The notes: generated by a model not told the origin, from the letters alone. A stretch of DNA of 34,788 nucleotides from an uncultured Acidimicrobiales bacterium (GCA_938015295.1 CALLQB010000077.1:1-34788), one strand, 5' to 3'. Shown: positions 16,815 to 25,196, counted from the first letter of the stretch. Numbers and translations: made by a program.

Positions 16815-18389
16815 TTCTGGCAGCGTTTCGCTGTAGACGAAGGCTTCGATTGTTTCGCGAAGGTCTTGGCCCGACACACGGTTGGTGAGCTCGATGAAGT
16901 CTTCGGTCGTGGCGGTCGAGTAGGCGAACTCCTGGGCCCACGATTTCATGATGTCGAAGAACAGATCGTCGTTGTCGAGCTCAAGGCGAATCGCGTGTAA
17001 CACGAGAGCTCCACGCTGATACACCGTGCCGCCAAAAAGGTTGTCCGGTCCGGGGTCGCCGGGCGCCCCGTAGCCAATCGACGTGTTCCAGATATCGCGC
17101 ATGCGCTGGTTTGTGTCTCCGTCATCGGCAAATTCGGTCCACAGGGTTTCTGCGTAGGTTGCGAACCCCTCGTTCAGCCAAATGTCCTGCCAACGGCCGA
17201 CGCTGACCGAGTTGCCGAACCATTGGTGGGCTAACTCGTGAGCGAAGACCCACTCTCGTTTCTGGGTGCCGTCGATCAAGAGCTTGCTGTAGATCGAAAA
17301 GGTTTGATTCTCGAGAGCGAAGCCAAACGAGTCGTCGATAACCAGTGACCCGTATGCCTCGAAGGGATAGGGCCCGAACAGCGAGGTGAATGTTTCGATC
17401 ATCTGGCTGGTTCTGGCGAAGTCGGCGATGCCGAGCTTCACGATGTCGGGCGGGAATGCGTGGCGGATTGGCAGCCCGTTTGGTCCGGTTTCTTCAACAA
17501 ATTCGAAGTCGCCGATAGCGACGGTAGCCAGATACGGCGCCATGAGATCTGACGCCTCCCAGCGGTAGCTCACGCCAGCAGCGGTTGGCTTGGTTTCGGC
17601 GAGGAGGCCATTGGCGGCAACCTCGTAGTCTTCAGGAACCGCAACAATGAACGTGAACGTTGCTTTGTCGAGTGGGTGGTCGTTTACCGGAAACCACGTT
17701 GGGCTGCCGTTTGGTTCGCTGACCACGTAGGAACCGGCCGAGCTGTCAATCCAACCAATACTGCCGATGACTGGTTCGACGATCGTTTCGGGCATTCCGC
17801 TGTAGGAGACTCGAACAACGATGTCTGTGCCCTCGGCGATTTGTCGTCCGAACTGCACCGTGAGTTCCTGACCATCTCGGACGAAGTCGACCAGAGCTTC
17901 GTCGACCTGTACGCCGCTTACCTCGAAGCCGATGAGGTCGAGATTCAGTGACGTGAGGGGCTGGGTGAGCACCATCTCGATGTCGACGAATGCATCGAAG
18001 GCGTTGATGGTCGGGTCGACATCGAGGTTGATGGTGTAGTGCGTGACGTCGTAGCCGCCGTTGCCAGCGAGCGGGTAGTAGTTGTCGCCGACGCCTGGCG
18101 CACCGACGGTTTCGCTGAGGGCGAACTCCTCGTCGGGCGAACTGTTTTCTGCTGAACCATTGTCTGGCGAGCCATTGTCTGGCGAGCCATTGTCTGTGTC
18201 GGGAATCGACGACGGGGACGTCGATGGAGCTGCGGTTGACGGCTCAGGTGCCTCGGTTGAGGGGGTGACCGGCTCGGCGGGCGTTACCGAACCGCGCTGT
18301 TCGGTCGCAATCAGTTCTTCGACGCCAGTGCTTGAACACGCCGCCGCGACGACAATGGCGACGATGACGAGCCCAATGGTGCGGAACAT
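16803..18389 (-). CDS. M1-family metallopeptidase lipoprotein
   Basis: A 528-residue zinc peptidase of the aminopeptidase N (M1) family. The lipobox VAAAC (Cys18) anchors it outside the membrane. Residues 30-90 are a Ser/Thr/Pro/Asn linker with repeated DNGSP. The N-terminal beta domain (YDVTHYTINLDVDP) leads to the catalytic part. Zinc ligands are H384, H388 and E407 in HELAHQWFGN and WLNEGFATYAE. The substrate-gating GxMEN is here GFALEN (356-361), so the Met is Leu. It lacks the long helical C-terminal domain of classic APN, as expected for short M1 members. Probable role is extracellular peptide degradation. The 3' end overlaps the convergent SDR gene. Confidence 0.92.
   Translation of the reverse strand: MFRTIGLVIVAIVVAAACSSTGVEELIATEQRGSVTPAEPVTPSTEAPEPSTAAPSTSPSSIPDTDNGSPDNGSPDNGSAENSSPDEEFALSETVGAPGVGDNYYPLAGNGGYDVTHYTINLDVDPTINAFDAFVDIEMVLTQPLTSLNLDLIGFEVSGVQVDEALVDFVRDGQELTVQFGRQIAEGTDIVVRVSYSGMPETIVEPVIGSIGWIDSSAGSYVVSEPNGSPTWFPVNDHPLDKATFTFIVAVPEDYEVAANGLLAETKPTAAGVSYRWEASDLMAPYLATVAIGDFEFVEETGPNGLPIRHAFPPDIVKLGIADFARTSQMIETFTSLFGPYPFEAYGSLVIDDSFGFALENQTFSIYSKLLIDGTQKREWVFAHELAHQWFGNSVSVGRWQDIWLNEGFATYAETLWTEFADDGDTNQRMRDIWNTSIGYGAPGDPGPDNLFGGTVYQRGALVLHAIRLELDNDDLFFDIMKSWAQEFAYSTATTEDFIELTNRVSGQDLRETIEAFVYSETLPELPE
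18157..18196 (-). repeat. 15-bp tandem repeat in the M1 peptidase linker
   Basis: CCATTGTCTGGCGAG occurs twice exactly (18157-18171, 18172-18186) with a third partial copy. It encodes the repeated DNGSP of the linker. The DNA identity is higher than the protein needs, suggesting recent slippage. Confidence 0.85.
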
Positions 18390-18485
18390 TACTTGTCAGA
18401 ATACGGCGACGGCAGTTCGTTCGGGGTGTCACCTGGTGAACAATCTCGCCAACTCGGCTACCGGCTGGTACAGAGCCAGAGAGCG

Positions 18486-19910
18486 TCAGGTTGCGAGAAG
18501 TCCGGGAACCACTGGGGGAGCGTTCGTGAGAAGTGTTGACGCGGGCACGCCCAACCAGCCCTCGGCGATGGTTGCGTAGTACTCATCCATCGTGAAAGTC
18601 GGCACAAGGTTGTCGTTCTCGTCGAGGTTCTTCAACGACGGATGTTCGCCAAACCGGCCGTTGTTCACGGGCCCGGCGAGCAGCGCCATCGACGCCGAAC
18701 CGTGGTCGGTGCCTGTGCCCGATTGTTGCGGACGTCGACCGAACTCACTAGTCGTGGCGATGAGGACATCGTCGGTGCGGCCCTTTTCGGCGAGATCGGC
18801 ACGAAAGTACGCCAGCGCTTCGTCGAGCCGTCCAAGAAGGTGCTCGTGGGTGCCACTTTGTGAGTCGTGGGTGTCGAAGTTGCCGTGGGTGACGTGGATT
18901 ACGCGCACACCTGCGTCGGCGCTGATGACTTCGGCGGCGATGGCGAACTGCCAGCCAAGCGCCGTCTTTGGATACCGGGCGGTGATGTCTTTCACGTCAA
19001 CGTTGCTCAACACTCCGGCGAAGTCGAGGGCGCTGCCAAGACCTTCGCGGGCAACGCTGACGGTGGGGCTGTCGGCCGACGAGGCATTCGAAAGTCCGGC
19101 GATGCCCGTGCGCAGGTTTGAGAACCAGGCGTTTTGTTGGTTCACCCACCACGAAACACTGGGGTTGGTCAACCCGGCCGTAACCGGTTTTGCCGAGAGC
19201 ATTGCCGGCGAACGGCGGGTGCCAAGCGAGAGCCCGGTGATTGGTTGGCCTTGGTCGAGTTCGTCGCAGAGCCTGCCCAGAAAGCCCGTGGTTGCCAGGT
19301 CGCTGCCTGTCGACGTGCCGCTCCACCAGCGTCGTTCCATTTCGAAGTGCGAACCTGACCCGCCAGGAATGCCGATGCCTTGGACAAGCGCGAGCCCTTG
19401 TTCCCAGTTCTGTTTGAGGCTGGTGGTGATGCCGAAATCATCATCGATGGCGATGATCGCCTCTGGCTTTGGCATCAGCGTTGGTCGAAGGGCCGCCAAT
19501 CGGTCGTTGCTGTAAGGCACCAACGTCGCCAGACCATCGTTGCCGCCGTTGAGTTCGATGACCACAAGAGTGCGGAGCGGGCCGCTGAAGGTCGGCAGCG
19601 TCGAAGCTGGGCTTGCGGGAAGTGTGTTGGGCGCTGCGGGCGCGCCCGATGTCGAACCGGGTGCCTCGGTTCCGCTTGGCGAAGCTTGACCAGTTCGTCC
19701 AGGTCCCGAACTCGTCGAAGGTGACGAGTTTTGGGCGTAGATAGCGCCGGCACCGGCTGCACCAGCAGCGCCACCGGCTAAGAAGGTAAGGAACCGACGC
19801 CGGGTGTGGTGTGTGCTCTCGTTGGCTGGTTCGGGGGCGCCATGCTGTGGATCTTTGGATTGCTGTGGATCTTCGGGTTGCTGTGGATCTTCGGGGGGCG
19901 AGGAGGTCAT
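18486..19910 (-). CDS. DUF1501 secreted protein (Tat signal)
   Basis: A 474-residue protein of the DUF1501 family, related to the alkaline-phosphatase/sulfatase fold. A Tat signal with twin arginines (TRRRFLTFLAGGAAG, near residue 36) follows an unusual N-terminal extension made of short PEDPQQ-like repeats. Family landmarks are LVVIELNGGNDGLATLVPY, HFEMERRWWSG, VIHVTHGNFDTHDSQSG and TSEFGRRPQQSGTGTDHG. The metal-binding Asp/His residues of the fold are in these last two. It follows the DUF1800 gene with a 4-nt overlap. The two families are widely paired in planctomycetes and actinobacteria, but their activity is unproven. Confidence 0.92.
   Translation of the reverse strand: MTSSPPEDPQQPEDPQQSKDPQHGAPEPANESTHHTRRRFLTFLAGGAAGAAGAGAIYAQNSSPSTSSGPGRTGQASPSGTEAPGSTSGAPAAPNTLPASPASTLPTFSGPLRTLVVIELNGGNDGLATLVPYSNDRLAALRPTLMPKPEAIIAIDDDFGITTSLKQNWEQGLALVQGIGIPGGSGSHFEMERRWWSGTSTGSDLATTGFLGRLCDELDQGQPITGLSLGTRRSPAMLSAKPVTAGLTNPSVSWWVNQQNAWFSNLRTGIAGLSNASSADSPTVSVAREGLGSALDFAGVLSNVDVKDITARYPKTALGWQFAIAAEVISADAGVRVIHVTHGNFDTHDSQSGTHEHLLGRLDEALAYFRADLAEKGRTDDVLIATTSEFGRRPQQSGTGTDHGSASMALLAGPVNNGRFGEHPSLKNLDENDNLVPTFTMDEYYATIAEGWLGVPASTLLTNAPPVVPGLLAT
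19843..19896 (-). repeat. 18-bp tandem repeat in the DUF1501 gene
   Basis: Three tandem units of TGCTGTGGATCTTCGGGT (19843-19860, 19861-19878, 19879-19896) differ by one to three bases. They encode the repeated DPQQ part before the Tat signal. Confidence 0.88.
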
Positions 19911-21166
19911 GCGAGCGCGAACTCCGGGGAGAGCACGGCAAGCGAGAGCAGGAGCTCTAGCCGCCGCTCGTCAGCTGGCTGGTTGTCGGCAGCGGTCTGC
20001 AGAGCCTGCCGCGTCTGATCGCTGACTTCGCCCAGCGCACAGTGTCGAAGTACCGCATCGACCGTCGGTGCAACCGCGTCGAGAATGTTCTGGGGGAGCC
20101 TGACGTTCGAGAGAAGATTTGTGCGGGCAAGTACTTGGCCGGCGGAGACCCACCGGCTGTCGTCGGGCCATCCGGCGACGTTCGGCGGCTGGAATGGCAC
20201 TTGCGCGAGCTGGTCGAACCACCACGATTCGACGCGCGGTTGGGGTGCGTCAGGTGTGGCTGCGCGGTGCCCGAGCACGGTTGCCGTTGCGGCGAGCCAT
20301 TCGAGGGGCTGACGAACTCTGGTCGGTGTCGGATCGAGAAATGTCGGACCCCAAATGATCGCCTCGACAACCGGGCGAATCTCGAGGTTGTTGTCAATAA
20401 ACACCCGACTGAGGTCGGCGAGGACGTCGTCAGGAGCGGTGCTTCCGGCAATGAACCGGTGGAGTTTGGCGGTGATAAAGGGGGCGCATGCCGGATGATC
20501 GCAAACCTGATCGACGATGCCTTCGACGTCCCAGCGTTGTCGCTTGCCAAGGAAGGTGACCGGACCATCAAAGCCGGCTTCCGGGTCATAGACCGATTCT
20601 CCATCCACCACTCGCCAACCCGACAACACCTTTGCCGCCGAACGGATGTCGGCTTCTTGGTAATGGCCGACGCCCAGCGCGAAGAGCTCCATCAATTCGC
20701 GGGCGTAGTTCTCGTTTGGGTTCGCTCCGACAGATCCGTCGCCGTCGAGGTAGCGGAGCATCGCTGGGTCGATGCTCACTGCTCGGAGTAGATCGCGAAA
20801 GTTTCCGAGAGCATGTGTGCGAAACAGCTGTTGCTGCCCGAAGAGCTGCGCTCGGCTCACTTTTTGTTGGCTTGAAGTGAGGTGGCCGTGCCAGAACCAC
20901 ACCATGCGCTCGTGTAAGCCGGCTGATGGCGTGAGCATTCGTTCGAACCACCACTGCACGAGTTCGTCGTAGTTCGCGTTGTCCCAATCTCGAACGGCAG
21001 CTGCATCGCCATCGCCGGGGATGTACTCGTCGTCAGAGTCAAGCAACGACCGAATCGCCTCGACGGCCGGTAGTTCCCCATGGCGGTCGATTTCGGACAT
21101 CGACGGGGCGAAACGGAGTCGACGAATGGCGCGCATCGTGCGTTCGGGTTGGCTGATCTGGGTCAT
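19907..21166 (-). CDS. DUF1800 protein
   Basis: DUF1800-family protein of about 419 residues. Typical parts are AIRRLRFAPS near the start, MVWFWHGHLTSSQQKV, RDLLRAVSIDPAMLRYLDG, NPNENYARELMELFALG, VLSGWRV and VPFQPPNVAGWPD. The frame is open to a TTG at 21253, which would add 29 residues (a low-complexity stretch with repeated PLSA). I prefer ATG 21166, just before MTQISQPERTMRAIRR. The 3' end overlaps the DUF1501 start by 4 nt, so the pair is translationally coupled. Function is unknown. With its Tat-exported partner it probably acts at the cell surface, though no signal peptide is clear in this protein. Confidence 0.88.
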   Translation of the reverse strand: MTQISQPERTMRAIRRLRFAPSMSEIDRHGELPAVEAIRSLLDSDDEYIPGDGDAAAVRDWDNANYDELVQWWFERMLTPSAGLHERMVWFWHGHLTSSQQKVSRAQLFGQQQLFRTHALGNFRDLLRAVSIDPAMLRYLDGDGSVGANPNENYARELMELFALGVGHYQEADIRSAAKVLSGWRVVDGESVYDPEAGFDGPVTFLGKRQRWDVEGIVDQVCDHPACAPFITAKLHRFIAGSTAPDDVLADLSRVFIDNNLEIRPVVEAIIWGPTFLDPTPTRVRQPLEWLAATATVLGHRAATPDAPQPRVESWWFDQLAQVPFQPPNVAGWPDDSRWVSAGQVLARTNLLSNVRLPQNILDAVAPTVDAVLRHCALGEVSDQTRQALQTAADNQPADERRLELLLSLAVLSPEFALA

Positions 21167-21454
21167 CAGAGGCCGCCCCGTGCCTGAAACGGGCACAGCA
21201 GAAAGAGGCAGGGCAGAAAGAGGCACAGCAGGGGCATCGACAGATGTGTCCAAGAGAGCAGTAGGGGGGCGAGGGCCGGAGCTTGCTTGCGCTTCCCGGG
21301 CAACTCGGTAACAATGCTGGCGTCAATTGTGGCGCTGCGCAAGGGGTGCGGCCCGAATTCACACGCCCAGAGCTACGGGGGATGCGCGCTTTGCGCCGTG
21401 GGCTATGGGAAAATGCAACTGTGTTCCTTACGGGATTCTTTCGGGAGAGATTCC

Positions 21455-21748
21455 ATGAACCATGCGATGATTGCTACTGAAGCGCTGCGTTGGCGCTTAG
21501 CTGCTCTTGAGGTCGAGCCGCGTTCTGACGTGGCCGCCATGGCGGCACAGGTTGTTTCGTGCGGCGACCCTGTCGTCGATTCAGCGCTGCGGCGCTTGGT
21601 TAGTGGATGGATTTGCGAGGGCCTGCGGCCCGAATTGTTGACTTCGACTTGGCCCGATGAAGCGGTGCGAGGCCTCTTTGTTCGGCGTCCCGAACTGCTC
21701 GATGCGCTCGACGAGATGATTGGGCGGGCAGTGCTGAGCGCCGCCTGA
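21455..21748 (+). CDS. Small unknown protein (97 residues)
   Basis: Unrecognised 97-residue protein. ATG 21455 has GGGAGAGA at good spacing. The sequence is helix-rich: MNHAMIATEALRWRLAALEV, then AAMAAQVVSCGDPVVDSALR, and an end LLDALDEMIGRAVLSAA. It has two Cys, no signal peptide and no membrane segment. Codon third positions are GC-rich, like the neighbours, which supports a real gene. It sits alone on the plus strand, divergent from DUF1800 and convergent with ferrochelatase (43-bp gap). Confidence 0.65.
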   Translation: MNHAMIATEALRWRLAALEVEPRSDVAAMAAQVVSCGDPVVDSALRRLVSGWICEGLRPELLTSTWPDEAVRGLFVRRPELLDALDEMIGRAVLSAA

Positions 21749-21791
21749 TTTTCGGTCTGGTCGAGGAGATGACTTCTCGGCCAGCGGTCGC

Positions 21792-22877
21792 TCAAGGTTG
21801 ACGCGCCGGTCGAACTGGCGCGTAGGCGCAACAACCGGGCACGCAGGGCGCTGGCCGTGCCGGGAGGTTTCCAATGGTCCTGGGAGTGGCGCCTTCGAGG
21901 TGTTCTTCGACCAGTTCGACTATCGCGGCGACGAAGACCGGGTCGGTTCCGACGGTTGCGGTACGAGCCCAGGCGAGGTTGAGTTGTTCGGCCTTTGCCT
22001 TGGCTTCGGTGTCGAGGTCCCAAAGGACTTCCATGTGGTCGGAGATGAAGCCGATAGGGACGACGATGACCCCAGAGGGGGGCGCCGATTCGTCAGCGAG
22101 AGACTGCAGATGGTCACAAACATCGGGCTCGAGCCAGGGCACCTGCGGTGGGCCGCTACGGCTTTGATAGACGAGATCCCAGCTGAATGCTGATGTTTCG
22201 TCATCGAGAAGTCCGGCGGTGACTAGCGACGCGACCTCGCGTAGCTGTGCTTCGTAGTCGCAGTTCTCGGCCATGCCCATTGGGATGCTGTGCGCGGTGA
22301 AGATCAATCGGGTGTCGTCAGGAGTTGCTCCACTTTCCGAGATGGAATCTGACACGTTGCGGATCATCGTGTCGATGAACCCTGGATGGTTGAAAAAGGG
22401 GCGGACCTTGGTCACGGTCAGGTCGGGGGAGCCGTCTACCTGGGTTCGGGCCAGAGCTGCCTCGATGTCGTCTTGGTACTGGCGGCATCCCGAGTTCGAC
22501 GAATAGGCCGATGTCACAAAGGCAATCGCGTTGGTGATGCCGTCGGCTCGCATCTCGCTAACGGTGTCGTCGAGTAGGGGAGTCCAGTTGCGGTTGCCCC
22601 AGTAGAGCGGAAGATCGTGCCCCGCAGCGCGGAGCGCTGGTTCGAGTGCCGAAAGCAGTTCGCGGTTTTGTGCATTGATAGGACTCACGCCACCGAAGTG
22701 CGCGTAGTGCTGTCCGACGATCTCGAGTCGTTCGTCGGGGATGCCTCGACCTTTGGTGACGTTTCGAAGAAACGGCACGACATCGTCGGGTCCTTCAGGA
22801 CCGCCAAAGGAGACAAGGAGTACAGCATCGAACCGACGAGTGTCGGCGGCTGACTGGGGCGATGGCGGCTCACTCAC
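21792..22877 (-). CDS. hemH: Ferrochelatase (coproporphyrin type)
   Basis: Inserts iron into coproporphyrin III (actinobacterial route) or protoporphyrin, for haem synthesis. It has 361 residues. Landmarks: VLLVSFGGPEGPDDVVPFL at the N-terminus, YWGNRNWTP, TSAYSSNSGCRQYQ, catalytic His196 in FTAHSIP, and the acid in FISDHMEVLWDLDTEA. Four cysteines, C131 and the C-terminal C345, C349 and C350 (CVPGCC), fit the [2Fe-2S] cluster known for actinobacterial ferrochelatases. It lies 18 bp downstream of the Nei-type gene on the same strand, so the two may share a transcript. No other haem gene is in the window. Confidence 0.96.
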   Translation of the reverse strand: MSEPPSPQSAADTRRFDAVLLVSFGGPEGPDDVVPFLRNVTKGRGIPDERLEIVGQHYAHFGGVSPINAQNRELLSALEPALRAAGHDLPLYWGNRNWTPLLDDTVSEMRADGITNAIAFVTSAYSSNSGCRQYQDDIEAALARTQVDGSPDLTVTKVRPFFNHPGFIDTMIRNVSDSISESGATPDDTRLIFTAHSIPMGMAENCDYEAQLREVASLVTAGLLDDETSAFSWDLVYQSRSGPPQVPWLEPDVCDHLQSLADESAPPSGVIVVPIGFISDHMEVLWDLDTEAKAKAEQLNLAWARTATVGTDPVFVAAIVELVEEHLEGATPRTIGNLPARPAPCVPGCCAYAPVRPARQP

Positions 22878-22895
22878 AGGCGCGAATCCTACTTC

Positions 22896-23690
22896 TTATC
22901 GTGGTTGACAGGTGGGGCAGAACCAAACCTTTCGGTTCGCGATGTCGTCGCGAGCGATGGGGGTCTGGCAATGGCGGCACGGCTTGCCAGCTCGTTTGTA
23001 AACATACAATCGGTCGCCCGCAGCGATGCGCCCCCGGCTGGTGCCAACGTCGTCAGGGTTCCGGGTGACGATACGGTTTAGACGCACGCCTTCGTGCAGG
23101 TGTTCGACAGCGAGTTCCCAGAGCTCGTCCAGTTTGCCGTCGGGAAGAAGTTTCGCCGGCGTAAGCGGGTGAATCCCGGCAAGGAAACAGAATTCGGCTC
23201 GGTACACGTTGCCGATGCCTGCGATCGCCGCCTGGTTGAGTAACAGGCCGCCGATGGGGGTTGGGCTTTTGGCTGCTCGGGAAACAAACCGAGTTGGGTC
23301 GCTGTCTTTTCTGAGCGGGTCGGGGCCGATTCGCTTGTGGTGAGCGTTGTAGGTGTCGGGATCGATCAGGTCGCATACCGTTGGGCCCGAGAGGTCCCAT
23401 GCGACATCGGCGCTGGCCAAGCGTAGACGCTTGTTCTCGCCTGGGGGGTCGAACGGTGCCTGCTGACGGCGAAACTTGCCGAACAACCCGAGGTGGATGT
23501 GTAGCTGGTCGTCGTCGAAATTGAGGAAAAGGTGTTTGCCGAGTGCTTCGGTTGAGATCAGGCGTTGTCCATCGAGTCGAGCGGCACCGCTTTCGAACCT
23601 ACCTTGAGGCGACGAGGCAGCAAGCGGATTCGTTCGAAGGTCGCGGCCGATGTCGCGAGCAAGCCGGTGAATGGTGTGTCCTTCGGGCAT
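22896..23690 (-). CDS. nei: Fpg/Nei-family DNA glycosylase/AP lyase
   Basis: A 264-residue base-excision repair enzyme that removes oxidised bases and cuts the abasic site. The catalytic N-terminus is MPEGHTIHRLAR (Pro2 forms the Schiff base, Glu3 assists), followed by SSPQGRF and Lys52 in LGKHLFLNF. The helix-two-turn-helix part contains GIGNVYRAEFCF. A C-terminal zinc finger CRHCQ and FCPTCQ closes the protein. The PEGHT opening with SSPQGRF fits actinobacterial Nei enzymes rather than MutM. It starts 11 bp after the stop of the upstream regulator gene, so it may belong to the wbl/CarH-like transcript. Confidence 0.94.
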   Translation of the reverse strand: MPEGHTIHRLARDIGRDLRTNPLAASSPQGRFESGAARLDGQRLISTEALGKHLFLNFDDDQLHIHLGLFGKFRRQQAPFDPPGENKRLRLASADVAWDLSGPTVCDLIDPDTYNAHHKRIGPDPLRKDSDPTRFVSRAAKSPTPIGGLLLNQAAIAGIGNVYRAEFCFLAGIHPLTPAKLLPDGKLDELWELAVEHLHEGVRLNRIVTRNPDDVGTSRGRIAAGDRLYVYKRAGKPCRHCQTPIARDDIANRKVWFCPTCQPR

Positions 23691-23701
23691 GAGGTGCGGG
23701 T

Positions 23702-24538
23702 CTACGGCGCAACGGCGGGGCAGTTGTCGACTTCGTCGATGAATGTCAACGCGGCTTCGGCGGTTGTGGTGACGGTGACCTTCTTGGGGTCGAGGTCGGC
23801 GAGTACGGCCGCTGGTCCGCCGACAAAGAGCGGAATGTCGAGTTTTGCCGCCGCAATCTCGCTGACCTCGTTTTGGAGCTGCGCTGCGCCCTGATCACAG
23901 ACCGCACAAAGTCCAATGGCGAGTGCCCGGTCGGCCTTTCGGGCCGTTGTGACGACAGATTGAGCTGGCGTGTTGGCTCCGAGGTCGATGACTTCGAACC
24001 GGCGGAGGCGGAGTAGATCGGCGAACATCGCTGAGGGCAGGGCGTGCTGATCGCCGGCAACCATCGCCACAATCACGGTGCCTCGGCTGCGCCCGGGCCG
24101 AGAGAAGAGCGAGCCGAGGCGGCCGACCAGCCGGTTCGCAACGGCGCTCGCGAGGTGTTCGTCGGCGACGTCGATGACGCCGTTGGACCAGTTTTCGCCA
24201 ATGAGTGTCATTGCTGGTGTGAGGAGCTGGCTGTAGACGTCGGGGCCGCGTAGGTCAGAGGCGAGTGCTGTCTCAATGATGCCCCATGCGCCGGCCTCGT
24301 CGCCGGCGATGAGTCGTTTGTAGAGCCGGAACCACGTGTCGTCGTCGTGGTGTTGTCCGGTGTCGGGGCGTGCGATTCCGCTACGGCGATCCTCGAATGC
24401 TTTAAGGGATTCGGCGTCGACCTGCCATGTGGCTCCGAGCTTTGTCGCGTCGAGACGCCCGGTCCGAACGTACTTGTAGGCGGTCATGTAGTGCACCCCG
24501 AGGTGGTCGGCGACCTCCTGGAGCGTTCGAGAGGTCAT
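23702..24538 (-). CDS. Excisionase-type HTH regulator with cobalamin-binding (CarH-like) domain
   Basis: A 278-residue regulator. Residues 4-52 are an excisionase/MerR-like helix-turn-helix (LQEVADHLGVHYMTAYKYV, then GATWQVDAESLKAFEDR). Residues 70-145 are the four-helix B12 cap with ENWSNGVIDVADEH: the spacing W117-x9-E127-H128 is the one that makes CarH/LitR respond to light through adenosylcobalamin. Residues 153-275 are the Rossmann B12 fold with H165 in GDQHALP as the likely lower axial ligand. The frame extends upstream, but ATG 24538 overlaps the stop of the wbl gene (ATGA), giving a coupled operon. I infer a B12-dependent, perhaps light-sensitive, repressor. The DNA target is unproven, though paired palindromes lie upstream of the operon. 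Confidence 0.9.
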   Translation of the reverse strand: MTSRTLQEVADHLGVHYMTAYKYVRTGRLDATKLGATWQVDAESLKAFEDRRSGIARPDTGQHHDDDTWFRLYKRLIAGDEAGAWGIIETALASDLRGPDVYSQLLTPAMTLIGENWSNGVIDVADEHLASAVANRLVGRLGSLFSRPGRSRGTVIVAMVAGDQHALPSAMFADLLRLRRFEVIDLGANTPAQSVVTTARKADRALAIGLCAVCDQGAAQLQNEVSEIAAAKLDIPLFVGGPAAVLADLDPKKVTVTTTAEAALTFIDEVDNCPAVAP

Positions 24539-25014
24539 GCTGACTTTCGGGCTTCTCGGGCGGCGTCTGCCACTGCCCGTCGGTTGGGAGACCGGGGCGC
24601 GAATCCTGCGGCTGCCCGCTGTTCTTCGTTTTCGCCGCCCCAGAAACCACTCTCGCGGTTCTCTCGGGCCCACGAGCGACACTCGTCGGCCACCGTGCAC
24701 TGATTGCAATACGACATCGCGAGCGCCTCACGTTTGTTGCGTCGCGTCCGCCGCTCGCCAGGGGGAGCAAAGAACAGATGGGTTTTGCCGGCGCAAAGCG
24801 ATTCGGTCACCCACGAGCGGTCGCCGGACGCTCCGCTGACGATCAGCGAGGCAAGGGGCTGTGCTGGTTGGTCACCTATCTGGTCAGCTGTCTGGTCAGC
24901 TGTCTGGTCAGGACGACTCCCCGCAGTCTTTTCGCGTCCGTCTGCTTCGCCGTCAACGCGGGTTTCAGGCGAAACTTCGGCAACTTGGTGGGCACTGGAC
25001 AACAGGTCGGTCAT
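24535..25014 (-). CDS. WhiB-family (Wbl) regulator with repeat-rich N-terminus
   Basis: Second Wbl protein of the window, 159 residues. Cluster cysteines are C74 (SLCAGKTHLFFAPPGE), C103-x2-C106-x5-C112 (YCNQCTVADEC), and GFWGG lies at 123-127. A short basic tail (RRAVADAAREARKSA) ends it. Unlike the first Wbl, it has a 65-residue acidic N-terminal extension with repeated ADQT. GGAGG sits 7 nt before the ATG. Its stop overlaps the start of the cobalamin-domain regulator, so both are made together: one would sense redox or NO through Fe-S, the other B12 or light. It is divergent from the Rpf-like gene, sharing a 182-bp control region. Confidence 0.93.
   Translation of the reverse strand: MTDLLSSAHQVAEVSPETRVDGEADGREKTAGSRPDQTADQTADQIGDQPAQPLASLIVSGASGDRSWVTESLCAGKTHLFFAPPGERRTRRNKREALAMSYCNQCTVADECRSWARENRESGFWGGENEEQRAAAGFAPRSPNRRAVADAAREARKSA
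24879..24911 (-). repeat. 12-bp tandem repeat in the second wbl gene
   Basis: TCTGGTCAGCTG repeats exactly (24879-24890, 24891-24902), followed by TCTGGTCAG. It encodes the repeated ADQT stretch and points to slippage in a disordered segment. Confidence 0.85.
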
Positions 25015-25060
25015 CGGATTCCTCCATCGACGGGGCGCCGCCGGTTTGTCAGTTGAAAAA

Positions 25061-25108
25061 ACTGAGCGAGTGCTCAGTTTAGCACTAAATATGGTTTTAG
25101 CACTAAAT
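25061..25108. promoter_or_regulatory. Operator-like palindromes between wbl and rpf-like genes
   Basis: The 182-bp divergent gap contains ACTGAGC-GAGT-GCTCAGT (25061-25078). Two exact copies of TTTAGCACTAAAT follow, at 25078-25090 and 25096-25108, 18 bp apart. Each copy is itself an inverted repeat (TTTAG-CA-CTAAA). The region is AT-rich in an otherwise GC-rich window. The layout suggests a cooperative regulator acting on one or both divergent promoters, most simply the HTH/B12 protein of the same operon. Confidence 0.6.
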
Positions 25109-25196
25109 GGATGACTCTGGGGGCGTCGGCCGCGATTTTGGTCTCGCTTCGTCGCCGCGGGGCGTCGACGAATAGTGTCGCGGACGGTTCCCCAAC

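Noticed and set aside
24539..24709. Longer N-terminus for the cobalamin-domain regulator
   Set aside because: The added part is a shadow of the wbl C-terminus; the ATG at 24538 gives the family-typical start and a 4-nt coupling overlap.
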